DNA of 64,000 nucleotides from Zygnema cylindricum. Its lineage: Eukaryota; Streptophyta; Zygnematophyceae; Zygnematales; Zygnemataceae. The notes under the pieces were generated by a model. The model searched no databases, was not told the DNA's origin, and was given only the letters and a program-made list of their open reading frames with translations. Every line of letters starts with the position of its first letter. Position 1 is the first letter of the stretch. A program made the position numbers and the translations under genes. Where the stretch lies: positions 119,177-183,176 of the forward strand of contig JBBHKE010002497.1 in NCBI GenBank assembly GCA_037447655.1. The letters are read 5' to 3'. Below, piece after piece: positions 1 through 12,475 of the stretch.

Positions 1-3000
1 CAGCTCGAACCTCCTCTGTTTTTGAGAGCCATAAAGGGGCAAACTTTCGAAGGTCGTCAATGTGCATAACAATAAAACCACCCACTTTGTCGCAAACTGT
101 GGGGTCTTTCATGTGAAGTTGACCGAGAATGTTGTCGCAGCCAATAAGATAACTGGGTCGCTCAACATTTCAAATAAATAGAGTCAAATAGTGGATAGCA
201 AATCAAATGAGATATTGGCGGCGGGATAAGAGAACGAGGAGAAATAAATACTTCAGAATTGTCTAGGAGTGTTTCACAGACCTTTCCATTCTCTCTTTCT
301 CTACTCACATTAAGACTGAAATTTACAAATTACCCAAATAAATTATTCCAGCAACTGGCATCAGTAAAAACAATCAAGACTTTGAAATGATGAAAAACAG
401 AAGGCAAAACGATAAAGGTTATGCCAATCAAACAGGAAAGCGGCAACTTTAACAAGCAGTTTCCCAACAAAAAAAAAGGAGAAAAAGCTTACAATGAAGA
501 AGCATGTGGTTACTCTAGAGTAACAAGTTTACATGCACGTCGATAAAAGAGAGGGACAGAAACAACTCACTCATAAGTAGCTGAAACTGGGCGACCCTTT
601 TCTGCGCCGAGTTCCCACGGCAAAATCGGTCGTCTAAGAATCATATCAGCGTCTAAAATAACAACCCACTCCACCTCAGCGGCATCTGGACTGTTCTGAA
701 GCCAGTGATTTACTCCTACCGGCTTGTTAATTGCAGGATACCTGCAGATAAAAAAAGGTTAAAAGATTAAAACATGTTGAAAATTATTGTAAAAATAAAT
801 ATTGATAAAACAATAAAAAACGATAAAAACGATAATAAAAAGGACATGGGACAAAAAGAAAAAAAAATGTAGAAGGAAACAACATTGAAGCAAACAAGCG
901 GGATGCTTTAAACTCATTAGACTCAGAGGGTAATTACACGGGAGAAAACCCTCATGTCGAGGGTGAGCCATACAGTTTTTTGAGTAGCCGTATATATGAT
1001 TACTCAAAAACTGTACGCGTTGTATGATATACTCTCAATATATAAACCTGTATGATACGTTTCTCAGGTTTCCATTGCCTCAAAAAAATTATCTCTCATT
1101 GCAGGAGCCTCTTAGGCATTTAATTCAACCCAAGAATAAAAAATGCTTCACCATTCCCCTCGATAATCTAATCTCTGAATGCAGGTGGACTGGTCCTTTT
1201 TTTCACTCCAGGAATGAAAAATAAAAAATGACTCACCATTCCCCTGTTCTAGGATGTCGACTCCAGGAAGGGACCACCATCGTAGGAGCCATATCTAAGC
1301 CACGATAGCTTTTTAGGTCTTCTGCAGTACAACTTAGTAGTCTCGTGACGATTCCAGGATGACCACTCCTTTTTAAACTATACATCAAACCCAGAGCTTG
1401 CCAGTCAAAATACGAGTTGCACTCTACTGAGAAAAGAGTAGCAATTTTTGGGCGACCCTCCACTTGACGAGGCTCCCAATTGGAAACATCTTTCGGGACA
1501 TTGGACGGTAAGACCTCGAGAGATGATCGTTCCTCTCCACGAACATTGGTACCGTCAGATTCTGATGAGGTGCTTTGGCCACTAGTACCATCCGTACTAT
1601 CAGATTGAACCCCTCCCTCTTCTTGGACAACTGTAGCTTCAGATTCTTGATTTTCTTGGGCACCACTCTCCTCTTCCTTAGTGCCTTGCTCTCCCTCTCC
1701 CCCTCCCTCGACAGCAGTGGTTTCAGAATCATCGGTTTTTTCCCCTGCGTTCTCCTCGCTCTCAGTCTGAGCTTCTCCGTCTTCTTTGACCTCTGCAGTG
1801 TCAGAATCTGCCCATATATCTTCCACATGAGCCTTCTTTTCAGGAACAGGCTCTGGAAGTCCTGAAGATGTGCTTTGCAAAAATCTCTGGGCTAATTTTA
1901 ACATAGGTTCATCGGCAGTTCCTCGCAAGAGACTACCAGCTCCCATTTGTGGATCGTTCCTCATTGCCTTGCGAATATTTTCCCTGCACATAAGCAGTTC
2001 GTACTGTTCAAACAACTGTATGATTATTATGATATCCATGATCATATATATAGAATATATATAAACGTATATACGTATCTATTTTACTGCATAATTATAT
2101 GATTATGTGATTATATGATTGTATCATAATATGATGATATGAATGTGTGATTTTTAGCCACACTAATAAATTATGTGGAAGGATTCAAAAGGGTGACAGC
2201 TTTTTTATGCGTGTTTTCATTGTCATTGACCTATACGTGTGCTAATTATTACTGCTCTAGACATCTTTAAAAATCAACAGCACTGCAAATGGAGAGTGAA
2301 CACTGATACAATTACCGTGAATGGCAATGGAGACAGAAATGTCAAATGCTGTACAGCAATTTCAAGGGTCGACAGTGGACAACCACCTGAATTAATACAG
2401 ACAGGGACGTTCTACCATATCACAAACAGTTATTTTTTAGTAGCTCTTTTCACTAATATTTCCCACTATTTCAGCGAACCATGTTCATAAATTTTACACA
2501 ACAAGCTCCCTTCACAAACCTCTCTTGTAAATTTGGACGTTTTACAAAACATGAGATAGGTATTGTTGATCAATATTGCAACAACCACAAGTTACAGTAT
2601 TATGATGCATTTCCGAATAGCAGACACTAGTGGGTTTTAAAACATACACGTCCATTAGCTTGTAATTTGCAGGGAAACAGAATGTGTAGAATGGGGATAA
2701 GTTGCAACTTGTGAAAAAATTATATCAAAACTTAATAACATAGCTGTCATTCGTGGATATTAAATGTCTCTGTATACCCAGGAACATTTGGCAACTCCAT
2801 TGCCAACATCTAAATTCCATGACGTTTGTGCAACTGTAATGTAATGTTTTTGAGAGAGAACACCTGTCACAGTACATATAAGCGTACTCAATTATGCTCT
2901 TCAAGGTGTGTCTGATAGGAATAATACCACTAATTAAGGTTGAAAACGAGCAGCTCTAATCAGCAGTCAGAAAACCCTTTCGCTAGCCTCAAATACTAAT

Positions 3001-6000
3001 ATACTTGTCCTAGTTACCATGGATATCCTAGCCTGTACCAGTCGTTTCTTGGCTGAAGTCTTCACACTTGTGAATAAAAGATAAGAACCACTCACTTGAG
3101 ATAAGTTACATAAGTAGATGGTGCTGGTTCTGGGCAATTATGAGTTGCATGATGAATTAGAAGGCCCTCATTGAGAGTGTTCACACACTCGATGCTCAAA
3201 AAAGCTGCTCTCTTTTTCCTTTCTTCAGGATCATTCACCTGCCTTCCCAATTGAGCAAAACGGCTCTGTCTTATGAAAATGCCGAGCCCTGGGCTTTACA
3301 GGTTGAGACCAAAATATCACTCGCGACAAATCTTGCAAATGTTCTGCTTGAGGGCAAATGTAGGTCTAAGGAATATAACATTTCTATAAGTGAATTCAGG
3401 AGACCACATGAGAGGATTTGCAATCAGACAAACTGTCTTTTATTGCCAATAAAGAATTTTGGTATAGATTACGAGAGCCAAGTTAACAATGTTGTATCCC
3501 ATTGAGCAACGGTATGCTCATCATTTCTCCTTATCATCTAAATCAATTAACTTTGTAGACTTCCATGCAGCAATAATGTCAAAACAGGAGCTCAACATGA
3601 AAGACAAAATTCTTTGCAAACATTCCTTTAGTATCCTAATTGCAGATCAGCAAAAAGGACTATTCAAGCAACCCGTTGCTGAAACAAACTAAAATATGAT
3701 CCATGTAAAAAAATAAAAAACATACTATTAGACAACTGTGACAGTGTACATATCATGGGTTGCAGTGGCGGAAAATGCGTTCAAGCAAACATGTGAAAAG
3801 GCAATGTCAAGATTGACGGAAATGTGAAGATTGAGGTTGGGTACCAACATCTTGAGGAAATGGGGGTTGATCAAAGAGTCGATTGCAGTCATTAACGATG
3901 CGGTCATTGCTATGCGATGACTTGCCAAAGGTCCAGCTACCAACGGAGAAACTGAGACCGTAGTGAAGAAGTTTTGGGTCTTCATTTGGCTCATATCCCG
4001 GATAGAGCATAATGTCATTGTCAATTTGATGTCTTAACTCACACTGCCAATGCACAGAAACAAGCATCAGCTAAAAACTTCCTAGGATACATCCAAAAAT
4101 AGCTTCACAATTTTTGTGATGATTGTGAATCGAATGTCCATCACAATTCTTTTTCGAGGAAAGAAAATGAAAAAGCCAACAGAGAGGATTACCATGCAAG
4201 GATAGAAACACAAAATTAAATTGTTTTGTTGCAAATATAATGGCTCGCAAGCATTGTGTCGGTCATGCAAACTGGATAATAAGTCTATCCCGTGCCATTG
4301 TCGTGAATATTCAGAAAATAAGTCCAGGTGACATATGCTTATGATCATGCTCCAAAGAGGACAAAGGATTACATGAATAACAACCCTTTCAAACTGTTAA
4401 AACGAAATCAAACGAAAGCTCGAAATTAAGAATATCGACATAAGATACATTCTTTTTTTGGGCTAACTGTTTTTAGACCAGGTTTTGACTTTCTAGGAAA
4501 GTTCAAAAATCTGAAATTTGATGAGCTGGCTGCAAAGAAGTTTTCGAACATTTTTTAACAACGTTGGAAAAAAAAATTGGAGGCTGGAAACTGTTTAAAA
4601 AACTGAACAGCACTTCAGACGGTGGCACAAAAGCCTGTACAATAAGCGTGTCTCTTTTCAATTTCTTTCACTGAAATAGTTTCCATTTCAGTTTTGTAAT
4701 GTTTTTCAAAACATAGGTGCTCTTTGAGTAGAAAAATCGTCCAGGCTAGAGAAGAAAAAAGGCATACCTCAGCTGCTCCAAATGAGTAACCATACATTTC
4801 ACTTATCCATCCATGGCCATAAATGTCACCGGTTATGTTGGTTGCATAGTGGGCTGTATCTGCTCGTACTTCCTCCGTTTTTGACAACCATAATGGAGCT
4901 AATTTACGAATGTCATCAATATGCAACACTAAGAAACCACCTACTTTGTCACAAAGATGAGGATTCTTCGTGTGCAATTGTGCTAAAATGTTGTCGCAAC
5001 CAATGAGATAACTGCCAAAGCCACAGTAGAACAGGTGCACTCCAGCACAAAATTAGAAATATCTCCCAAAATGAGCACTCAAAACGAGTAATGACTGCTG
5101 TCACTCTTCACCTCCTGGTTACCGGCAGCCTCGACAGATACCTTTAGTTAACTGTCAATGAGCATTTTCGCATATAAGGATTCAGTCGCTGAGAAACAAT
5201 ACAAGCTTCGAGTATGTGGATGTGATTCCTCACCCATAATAAGCAGCCACAGGACGGCCTTTCTCCGCTTTCATTTCCCATGGAGTAACAGGGGCTCTAA
5301 TTATCATGTCAGCGTCCAAGATTACAACCCAATCTACATTATGGGCGTCTTTGCTTTTTTCAATCCAATCTAAAACACCCTTGGGTTTATTGATGGCAGG
5401 ATACCTGCAATAAACACAAATAAGGGGTATAAGAATGTGCGGCTTCAATAGAAACATTACAATCTCCATTCCACACGCTGGACAAAATAAACGCAATTCA
5501 GATATAGTCATATGCCCACACGTGGTTTAGAGTTGAAAGCCAAAACCATCCAATTTCCGTTAAGTACTGGAAGTGTAACTACTTTTATTCCTGGTGGTCT
5601 ATACGGCGTATAACACCAGATAAGTGCAGTGCAAAACATACAATCTCCCCAAGTCTTGAAATTGACTTGGATCACCAAGCAAAGGAGAAGGAGATGACTA
5701 ATAAAAGCACATCCATCAAAGTTCCAGCATTGACGGCCAGAGGACTATCTTCAGCGACCAACACAAGGTAGTCTTTCATGTTTACAAATAAACGCTAACA
5801 TGAGCCGACAAAACTTGATGATCAGATCAGGGGGATTGTATCTGTTAACATTACTGTGACCTATTTGAGGACTACAAAAGCCTCGACAAGATTATAAGAA
5901 AAAAATAACTGTGGGCATTTCTGGCACAAAGGACATGTATACAATGGTACGGTCATCTGTCGCATGATAAATTACCTTACGAATGATAAGAATTAGAAAG

Positions 6001-7041
6001 AAGGAAAGGGTGGAGGGTGTTTCTGGAAGATTTTCCTTTGCAACTTATGCGTCTGCATTAAACCTTTGTTTTTTGATTTAATTGCAGAGAGAGACAATAG
6101 CCTATACGAAGCCATTCAAAAGCATTAGTGAATTTGTGTCAGTTAACTTTGGGCATCTCACCAATCCAGAGTCCGAGGATGATGAGTCCAAGAGGGAACG
6201 ACAAATGTGGGCGCTAAGTCCATATTGGGGTAAGTTTTCAAAACCTCCTCCGTACAACTGAGAAGCCTTGTTATTGGACCAGGCTGACGACTTTTCCTGC
6301 ATTATCCGGCAAAACAATATAGATAAAAGGGAGTGTATTGCAAATTTATGTATTTCTAGACATGTAATTTGGCAAGAATGTTACTGTCGCCACACTGACA
6401 CAAGATCTATAAAATAAAATGCAAAACACAATTTAAAATAATTTCATCAACTTTAACTTTCTGTTTGCAGATCACTGATGTATATATTTGTTATTTTCTT
6501 AAAGATCCTTATCCTAGTAGAATGGAAAGCAATATGGAAAGAGCAAATAACACACTTTGTCAAAATCTACAAAGAAGGATGTTTTTGAGATACGACCATT
6601 TTTATTATTCGGAAAAAACTCAACGAAAGGCAAAGCTGGTCTGATACTCGACAATATAATTGGTGGTATAAAGAATGTTATGTTTCATAAAGTGACAAAC
6701 TATAGAAAACTAAGCATATAACATCAACTCTTAGATGATCTCTGTCCGAAATAAAATAAAGAGTGGGTCCAATCAAAAACAGCTTGTGAAAATAGCACAA
6801 GAAGGCGGTTTTGATTTAAGTTGCACCTGTAACTGTGCATAACTCCAATTGTTTGCCAATCAAAGTAAGGACCGCATTCTACAGAAAATAAAGTATGCAT
6901 TCTTTGAGATTTTCCAGACTCTTCTTCTCTAGATTTAATAAACTCTTGAAGTGATCGGAAACGATCATTGTCTTTCGCCAGAGTTTGATGGATCAGTAGA
7001 CATAATATTCCTATAACCAAAGGAGTCCTAACAGGAGCCAT
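1..7041 (-). CDS. SERGT1: Peptidyl-serine alpha-galactosyltransferase, two tandem GT domains (3' end outside window)
   Basis: Family role: adds alpha-galactose to serine of extensin-type hydroxyproline-rich glycoproteins in the ER/Golgi. Nine exons on the minus strand, with GT-AG junctions and matching phases: 7041-6827, 6296-6162, 5404-5234, 5011-4768, 4043-3849, 3238-3096, 1983-1237, 741-571, 152-1 (continues). Start at 7041 opens a signal peptide (MAPVRTPLVIGILCLLIHQT...). Domain 1 shows HTLFSVECGPYFDWQ, KSRQPGPITRLLSC, YPAINKP, the DADM metal motif, YLIGCDNILAQLH, GDIYGHGWISEMYGYSFGAA and CVNTLNEGLLIHH. Domain 2 repeats the set (ATLFSVECNSYFDWQ, RSGHPGIVTRLLSC, YPAINKPVGV, DADM, YLIGCDNIL). 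About 724 residues are visible; the Arabidopsis protein (At3g01720), as recalled, is ~800 aa with the same two-domain plan and a C-terminal membrane anchor, which would lie off the edge here. Exon 7 adds an acidic Glu/Ser/Thr-rich linker of about 200 residues. Exon 5's donor (GTTGGT) is weak and chosen by phase. Confidence 0.93.
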
Positions 7042-7685
7042 GAAAACCTAAAATCCAGTTTCCAATCACCGGATTCCAAAGAGCTTTATTTGCAGAAAGA
7101 CAAAAAGTATATATATTTATATATAGTTAAAAAAAACTGTCTATTTTCTGTTTGTTTTGCGGATTACGGCTGTTATTGCATTACCTCTACCATTATTCCA
7201 ATCATAGTAATAACTTCCTACCTTACTAAATATACTTCTAGTATTGCAAAAAGTCATGAGCATTGCCAGGATGGCCCTCTCTTAGAGACTGGCATAAATA
7301 GAAATAGAAATTGTTGGAGGTGACAAACATTTTGAACTTAGAATACATTTGACAAATTCTTGGAGTCAAATGAAGATGCTCGTACGGTGTGCAGTTATTG
7401 CGCTGCACAAGAAATGTGTGGAAACAATTGGAAACACTATAATTTATTCAGGTACTATACGCGTGTTACGAAAAAACAATCGTGGATAGCATGAGTATAA
7501 TACGGGAAAACAGCGTTTGCTAAGTTTATTCTTTACAAAATTGTACGGCCGATTCCAGATCTCACTGAGGATCTGTCAAAAAATCTTTCAGCATATGGAA
7601 TCGTGATAACAGTGAATCTAGTTTTGGCTTGAAACGACGGAATGAAACTGCTAAACCATATGTAATTTTAGGACCGAAACAACTA
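7042..7685. other. Upstream region of the galactosyltransferase gene
   Basis: AT-rich sequence between the start codon at 7041 and the MITE at 7686. It should hold the promoter and 5' UTR of the minus-strand gene. I see no further exon and no clear TATA or other motif I would defend. Confidence 0.4.
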
Positions 7686-8186
7686 CACCGCGAATCGTAA
7701 TTAGAGTAATGAAAAAATTAGAGTATAAAAACTAAAAAAAACAATTAGAGTAATGAACGCTAATTTATGTGATAGAGCTTTTTCAACTATGAAGTTTACT
7801 CTAATTTATTTAAGTATTCTAATTTGGCACGCTAATATCCTCTACTGTAAATAAGGTATTTGTACAGAATTTGTCAAAATGTACAGTTTATCGTCACTAT
7901 GACGTTTGCACTACGCGGTTTGTTAAAACGCAGTTACATGATAACGGCCTGTATTAAATCATTATTTGTACTTTTTTACTTCATAAAGTACAATTTTGCA
8001 CGGTCGGAGGTCGTCCGTACTCCACAGTATTTAAAACGAACCTATATTAGAATCAAAAACGCTAATTAAACTTTACCTTAAATAGAATAATGAAAAAATT
8101 AGAATCATTTACTCTATTTCATGTGATAGAGTCGAAATTTCGTGCGACCGAATTAGAGTAATCTACTCTAATTACGATTCGCGGTG
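7686..8186. mobile_element. Stowaway-like MITE, 501 bp, TA target duplication
   Basis: Inverted ends CACCGCGAATCGTAATTAG at the left and its complement at the right, flanked by TA at 7684-7685 and 8187-8188. No transposase is encoded. Subterminal sequence repeats ATTAGAGTAAT-type motifs. A second copy of exactly the same length is at 51398-51898, and a 5'-truncated copy at 52892-53126. The TA duplication and TIR style fit Tc1/mariner-mobilised MITEs (Stowaway type). Confidence 0.9.
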
Positions 8187-8188
8187 TA

Positions 8189-9014
8189 GTGTTGGGTATC
8201 GGGTAAATTCATATCGCGATAATCTCGATATTCGATATATTGAATATCGATCGAGCCTCGATATATCGTACCGAGACCAACATAAATTATAGCGATATAT
8301 ATCGCGATATATAGTATTTTTTAAATTTATTTTTTTTATTTTTTTATATAATATGTTATTTTAGCGAAAAAGTTAAATTGTCTAAAACGCCACGTACGCC
8401 GTGATTTTCGTTCCGTGACTTAAAGGTAGACGCCGCAAAATGTAACCGACAAAAAAGTACTAATTCTGAAATTGTAATGATTAATTATTTGGGGTATGGT
8501 TACACGAGGAGGTCTCTGCAATAGTACGGACAGCAAAATTTATGTATTACAGAGGCCTTGGTACATCGCGTATCTTTTGTCAAAAAGTTTTACATACGTG
8601 TTCTGATATGAGTGGTTCCACGTAAGATGACTACCAAATCTCAAAAATCATCGAATATCTGGAAACCAACCTTTTTCGTCTGGAAAATCGTACCTACGTA
8701 TGACGTACGTGTACTTCACAAGTGTACCTCGTCAATGTACCTCAGAGATCTCCTTCACTCTGCTGACTTTCAGGAAAAAACCGTATTTCTTTCCGGCAAA
8801 GATTTTACGGTCACTTTGTCCGAAGTCACGAGACTTTGAAAACCTGTGGGATTTTTTTTTTCTTCTTCTTTTTTTAGCTTCGATATATCGAAAATATATC
8901 TGAGATACATCGCGATAATTTGAAATTCAATATATCGAAGCGATATATCGATTATCGGGTACCTGAAATTCGATATATATCGAATATCGGCAAACGGTCC
9001 TCGATACCCAACAC
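8189..9014. mobile_element. TA-flanked element with GTGTTGGGTATCG ends and cgatatatcg-rich interior
   Basis: The ends are inverted repeats: GTGTTGGGTATCG on the left and CGATACCCAACAC on the right, each bordered by TA (8187-8188 and 9015-9016). Both subterminal zones are packed with overlapping palindromic strings such as cgatatatcg, giving long self-complementary arms. No coding potential for a transposase is visible in the 826 bp. It starts exactly at the TA that ends the neighbouring MITE, so one element inserted into the target duplication of the other. A possible decayed relative ends near 32263 (GATACACAACAC then TA). Confidence 0.75.
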
Positions 9015-9016
9015 TA

Positions 9017-11480
9017 GAAACAACAACGATACCATACTCCAACTTATGTAAATGAGAGTACGGTAGGCTTCTCGAAAACAAAACGAGGGTGGAAGCAAAC
9101 AGAAATAAAAAAGCAGGTCGAAATAAATAAATAAACCAACAAAATAACAAGGGCAACCAGCTAAGGACATCAAAAGGGACATAAAAGCACAAAACAACAA
9201 CAAAATAGCGCATCCAAAACAAAAACCACCTAAATGAACTTCAACATAGTAGAAGCAACCATGTTGCTCTACGTAGCGGGTTCAAGGAGTTTTGGAACAC
9301 ATTAGAGATTCATTACAAAATAGCAGATTAAAGGAGGATAACAGCTTGCATTAGTTAACAACCCATGGTTAACCTCATCGGCAAAAAGAAGTAAACACAA
9401 AACTAAAAGGGCTCCTGAGATCACTCCTCTCAAAAGAGCGTCGACCACAAGTATGGAGGAACTCATCAAAACCATCCTTCAAACAACCAAATATCTCGCA
9501 AATAAAATCAATAAAATCATCGAATAAAATTAAGGTGTGCGCATTCTTACTCCTTTTTCTAAACAACGTCACTCAAGAATACTCCAACATGTCAAGCAGC
9601 TTAACGGTTGTCTAAAATCGAGAAGATTTCGTAAAAACAATGTCACCAAGAATACGACAATCACCCTCGAGCGAACAATATTAATATGTTACAATAAAAG
9701 ACTATGTGAAAACAACTCGATAAATTTAATGCATGCTCTCGAGTCTTACTACTGTCGTGAATAGTGTTGTATGCTTGCATCAACTCTTCGTTGTAGAAGT
9801 AGTTAAGTGAATGTACGTCATTTGGCTAAAACACACGATCACAAAAAACAAGGGAGTCGATAAAATAATATAAGGAAAACCAAGCCCGAACTCAAGGGCG
9901 GTGGTGAGTTGAGCAAGACGAACGTCATACTAAAAAAAAAAATGTTGCCAATAATCAATTTGAAAAACAAGTCAATTGAAAGAGAGTGAACGGACAAGTG
10001 AAGAATTTGAGGGAAACAGTATGAGAATCTTGAATCGAACAGTAGCGACAACTTTATCGTAATGTAATCCTCAAACAACCGTAACATGCATCGTAATAAA
10101 GGGAGAGAAAATCCTTGTACTCGATAAAAAAAAGGCAGGAAAAAATAGGTCACCTTTTAAATAGACCACAAAAAATAAAACACATAGTTAGAACCATGAA
10201 AGATGATGGTAAAAAAAATTGGGATACCCCCATTCAGGAGAAAAAAAGGTAAAGGTGGACATAATAAGCATCAACTCACGAGGTAGACAACAACTGTCAC
10301 ACTTGGTGTAGATCATAAACGACACCAGTTCACAAAAAAGAAAGGGATGCTTGAATGCAAGCCAAAATTATAAATACGACCAAGTGTCCTTTGACACGTC
10401 AAAACGCGGGGGGTGTCTATCAAGCGATCGGAGGAAAAGGAAAAAAGGTAGGGTAAAAGTAAAGGTGGGAGGGGAAGTCTATATGAGGTTAACAAGGCAT
10501 TGGGTGAATCACCTAGTCGTAAGATAGAAAACCATATAATTCGGGAGTTTGCCTATATAGGATAAATTAGTTTCAATAGAGTGATAAAAAGTTGGGTCAC
10601 AAAAGTATCTAAGCCAAATGTACAACTTAACGAAGGAATTCCCTCGAATTGAGTGCGGTTTATAAATTTAAAAAAGGGGTAAAAAGACAGATGATATAAA
10701 AACGTGATTAATAAACACAATTGTACGGAGCGATGTCTTCATAATTTTTTAGGATGGTATCAACCGGTTGACAAGGCATATTATACGCGTGTCATCCACT
10801 AACAACGAGAAGGGACAAAAGGGGAAATTAAAAACTATGAGGGTGCGGTAATCAGTAAGGTTTGATAAAGGTCCGCCAAGAGGGTCACCTTGACGAGTGA
10901 CGATTGAAGAGGATAGACAGATCAGTGACACTTTGTTGTAACAACATACCCAATCGACTACTAACACCTTCATTTACATCAACATTACAAAATAAATCTA
11001 TACCTCACAACGTGTATGAGACCGGATGGTAAGCTCAAATCATTATGACACGTCCTCATGATTTTTGTTAAGTGAGCCCACGACAGGTTGTTAAGTGTGC
11101 CCACGACAGGCTTTCTGCACCAGTTTTGGGCCCTTTGGCGTCAATCTTGAGGCTCTCGCCAATATCCAAATTCACCCAATACGTTGATTTGGTTTTGGAT
11201 ATAGGCTTAATGCCAGTATAATGTTCAATTATCTTGCTATGATTAGCTGGGCGATAACAACTTTACAAAGGGCACCTTACGACTCGAAAAAATAATGGGT
11301 AAATTTGGTAAAGTTGTGCCTTCCAAAGGTTATAGGCCAATCTAATGTTAAAAGCAAGGTCAAACGGAAGTCATGGTAGCTTACCAGACAGTCAATTGCT
11401 CGTCTCAAGCCGACATAAGTAAAATTTGTTAATAACGTCCAAGTTGTAAACTTGCATTCTTAAAAATTGTCCAAGTTGTA
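9017..11480. other. Decayed repeat-rich intergenic stretch
   Basis: No intact gene. The minus strand carries a LINE-like reverse transcriptase trace (separate entry at 10749-10973), so much of this stretch may be an old non-LTR element, but no second motif confirms it. A short direct repeat built on cccacgacagg occurs twice at about 11070-11112. Confidence 0.4.
10749..10973 (-). pseudogene. LINE-like reverse transcriptase fragment (relic)
   Basis: The 74-residue minus-strand reading contains TRQGDPLGGPL followed by LVDDTR. These resemble the RQGDPLSP and (Y/A)DDT blocks of non-LTR retrotransposon reverse transcriptases, in the right order but compressed. The catalytic box is altered (LVDD rather than YADD). 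No ORF1, endonuclease or RNase H could be read around it. It is called only from these two short blocks and could be chance. Confidence 0.4.
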
Positions 11481-11702
11481 GTTAGCTAGAAGGGAATACT
11501 TGCCCGATCCCATTTGGGCGATGCCCGTCCCATGGGTATGGAACCCTCACTACCCCGAGGGTGGGGCACTCTCAAATCATCAACACATTTTTAGCGCTAG
11601 GTTTAATTTTGTGCGATTTTCAAACTTGACTTTGGCCAAATCCGAAATCGCACCAGTTATCCGCACCTGCCAATATCTTTACTCTGAATCTCCTTTCCCT
11701 AC

Positions 11703-12011
11703 AGGACACTTGCCGCCATACGGTCTGTACGAATTTAATAGCTCCAGTAAGAGCGATGTACCTTTCACATCCGACGCCATGGCTTTGTCCCTTTCTTCCT
11801 TGGGATCCACTGGAGACATGCCACGTGTCAATCTGTCTGCTTTTCTGGCAAAAGCCGCCAAAAGAGCCATTCCGGGATGCCGGCGCTCACGCTGGCCGTC
11901 CGCTCGTAATTTCTCATTCAAATTCGTCCGTTCGATTCCGGCGGGGCGCTGAATGTTCTTTTGCGTCCGTTGTACTTTGTGTCCGTCGTCCTTCTTCCGT
12001 TCCATGTTCAC
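11703..12011 (-). CDS. Possible first exon(s) of an unrecognised divergent gene
   Basis: A minus-strand reading opens at 12011, only 465 bp from the divergent HAT1 start, in sequence less AT-rich than its surroundings. An internal ATG at 11780 sits in a strong plant-type context (gccATGGCG) and reads MASDVKGTSLLLELLNSYRP before a possible GT donor at 11702-11701. I do not recognise the protein and found no following exon. The plus strand is also open here (11500-11952), which weakens the case. It may be a genuine gene sharing a bidirectional promoter, or open sequence by chance. Confidence 0.25.
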
Positions 12012-12475
12012 CAGTTTTCAGTAAAATAACGTACATTCCCGTTTAATTCCTGTTCAGTTAACCGGACAGAAAGTACTTCAAAGTGCAACGTAACTTTTCG
12101 ACAAAGCTCGTACGTTTTCGTAAAAACCGGACATTTCTTCTAAATTTGCCGTTCAGTTTACCGGACAGAAAGTACGCCGCGTTTTTCCCGATTTTTTCAA
12201 GAGTCACGAACTATACGTAGAAATCGGGAAAAAGGAAAAAATCGCACGTTTTGAACATCTATGGAATAATGCGTTCCCACATTTGAACAGTGCTCGCAAC
12301 TGCTCCATAGAACCCAACAGCAATGGTTCCAAATTCCATTGCCAAGCTTTACAAGTTTCCCTCCATTTTTTTTGTTTGTTTTGAAGACTGCTTCTTCCGT
12401 CTGTCTTCTCCAGCTCCCAGCTGACAATTGCTTATTCTTCCTTCTGTTTTCTTTCGTTTCATTTCTGCAACAGTC

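Noticed and set aside
6089-6230. Plus-strand exon-like reading with acceptor ttgcag and donor ggtaag
   Set aside because: The minus strand of the same bases encodes galactosyltransferase exon 2 (PITRLLSC ... APTFVVPSW), which matches the family and fits both phases. The plus reading is a shadow.
11500-11952. 150-residue plus-strand open reading upstream of HAT1
   Set aside because: No motif, poor start context, and an overlapping minus-strand reading of similar quality; not supported as a gene.
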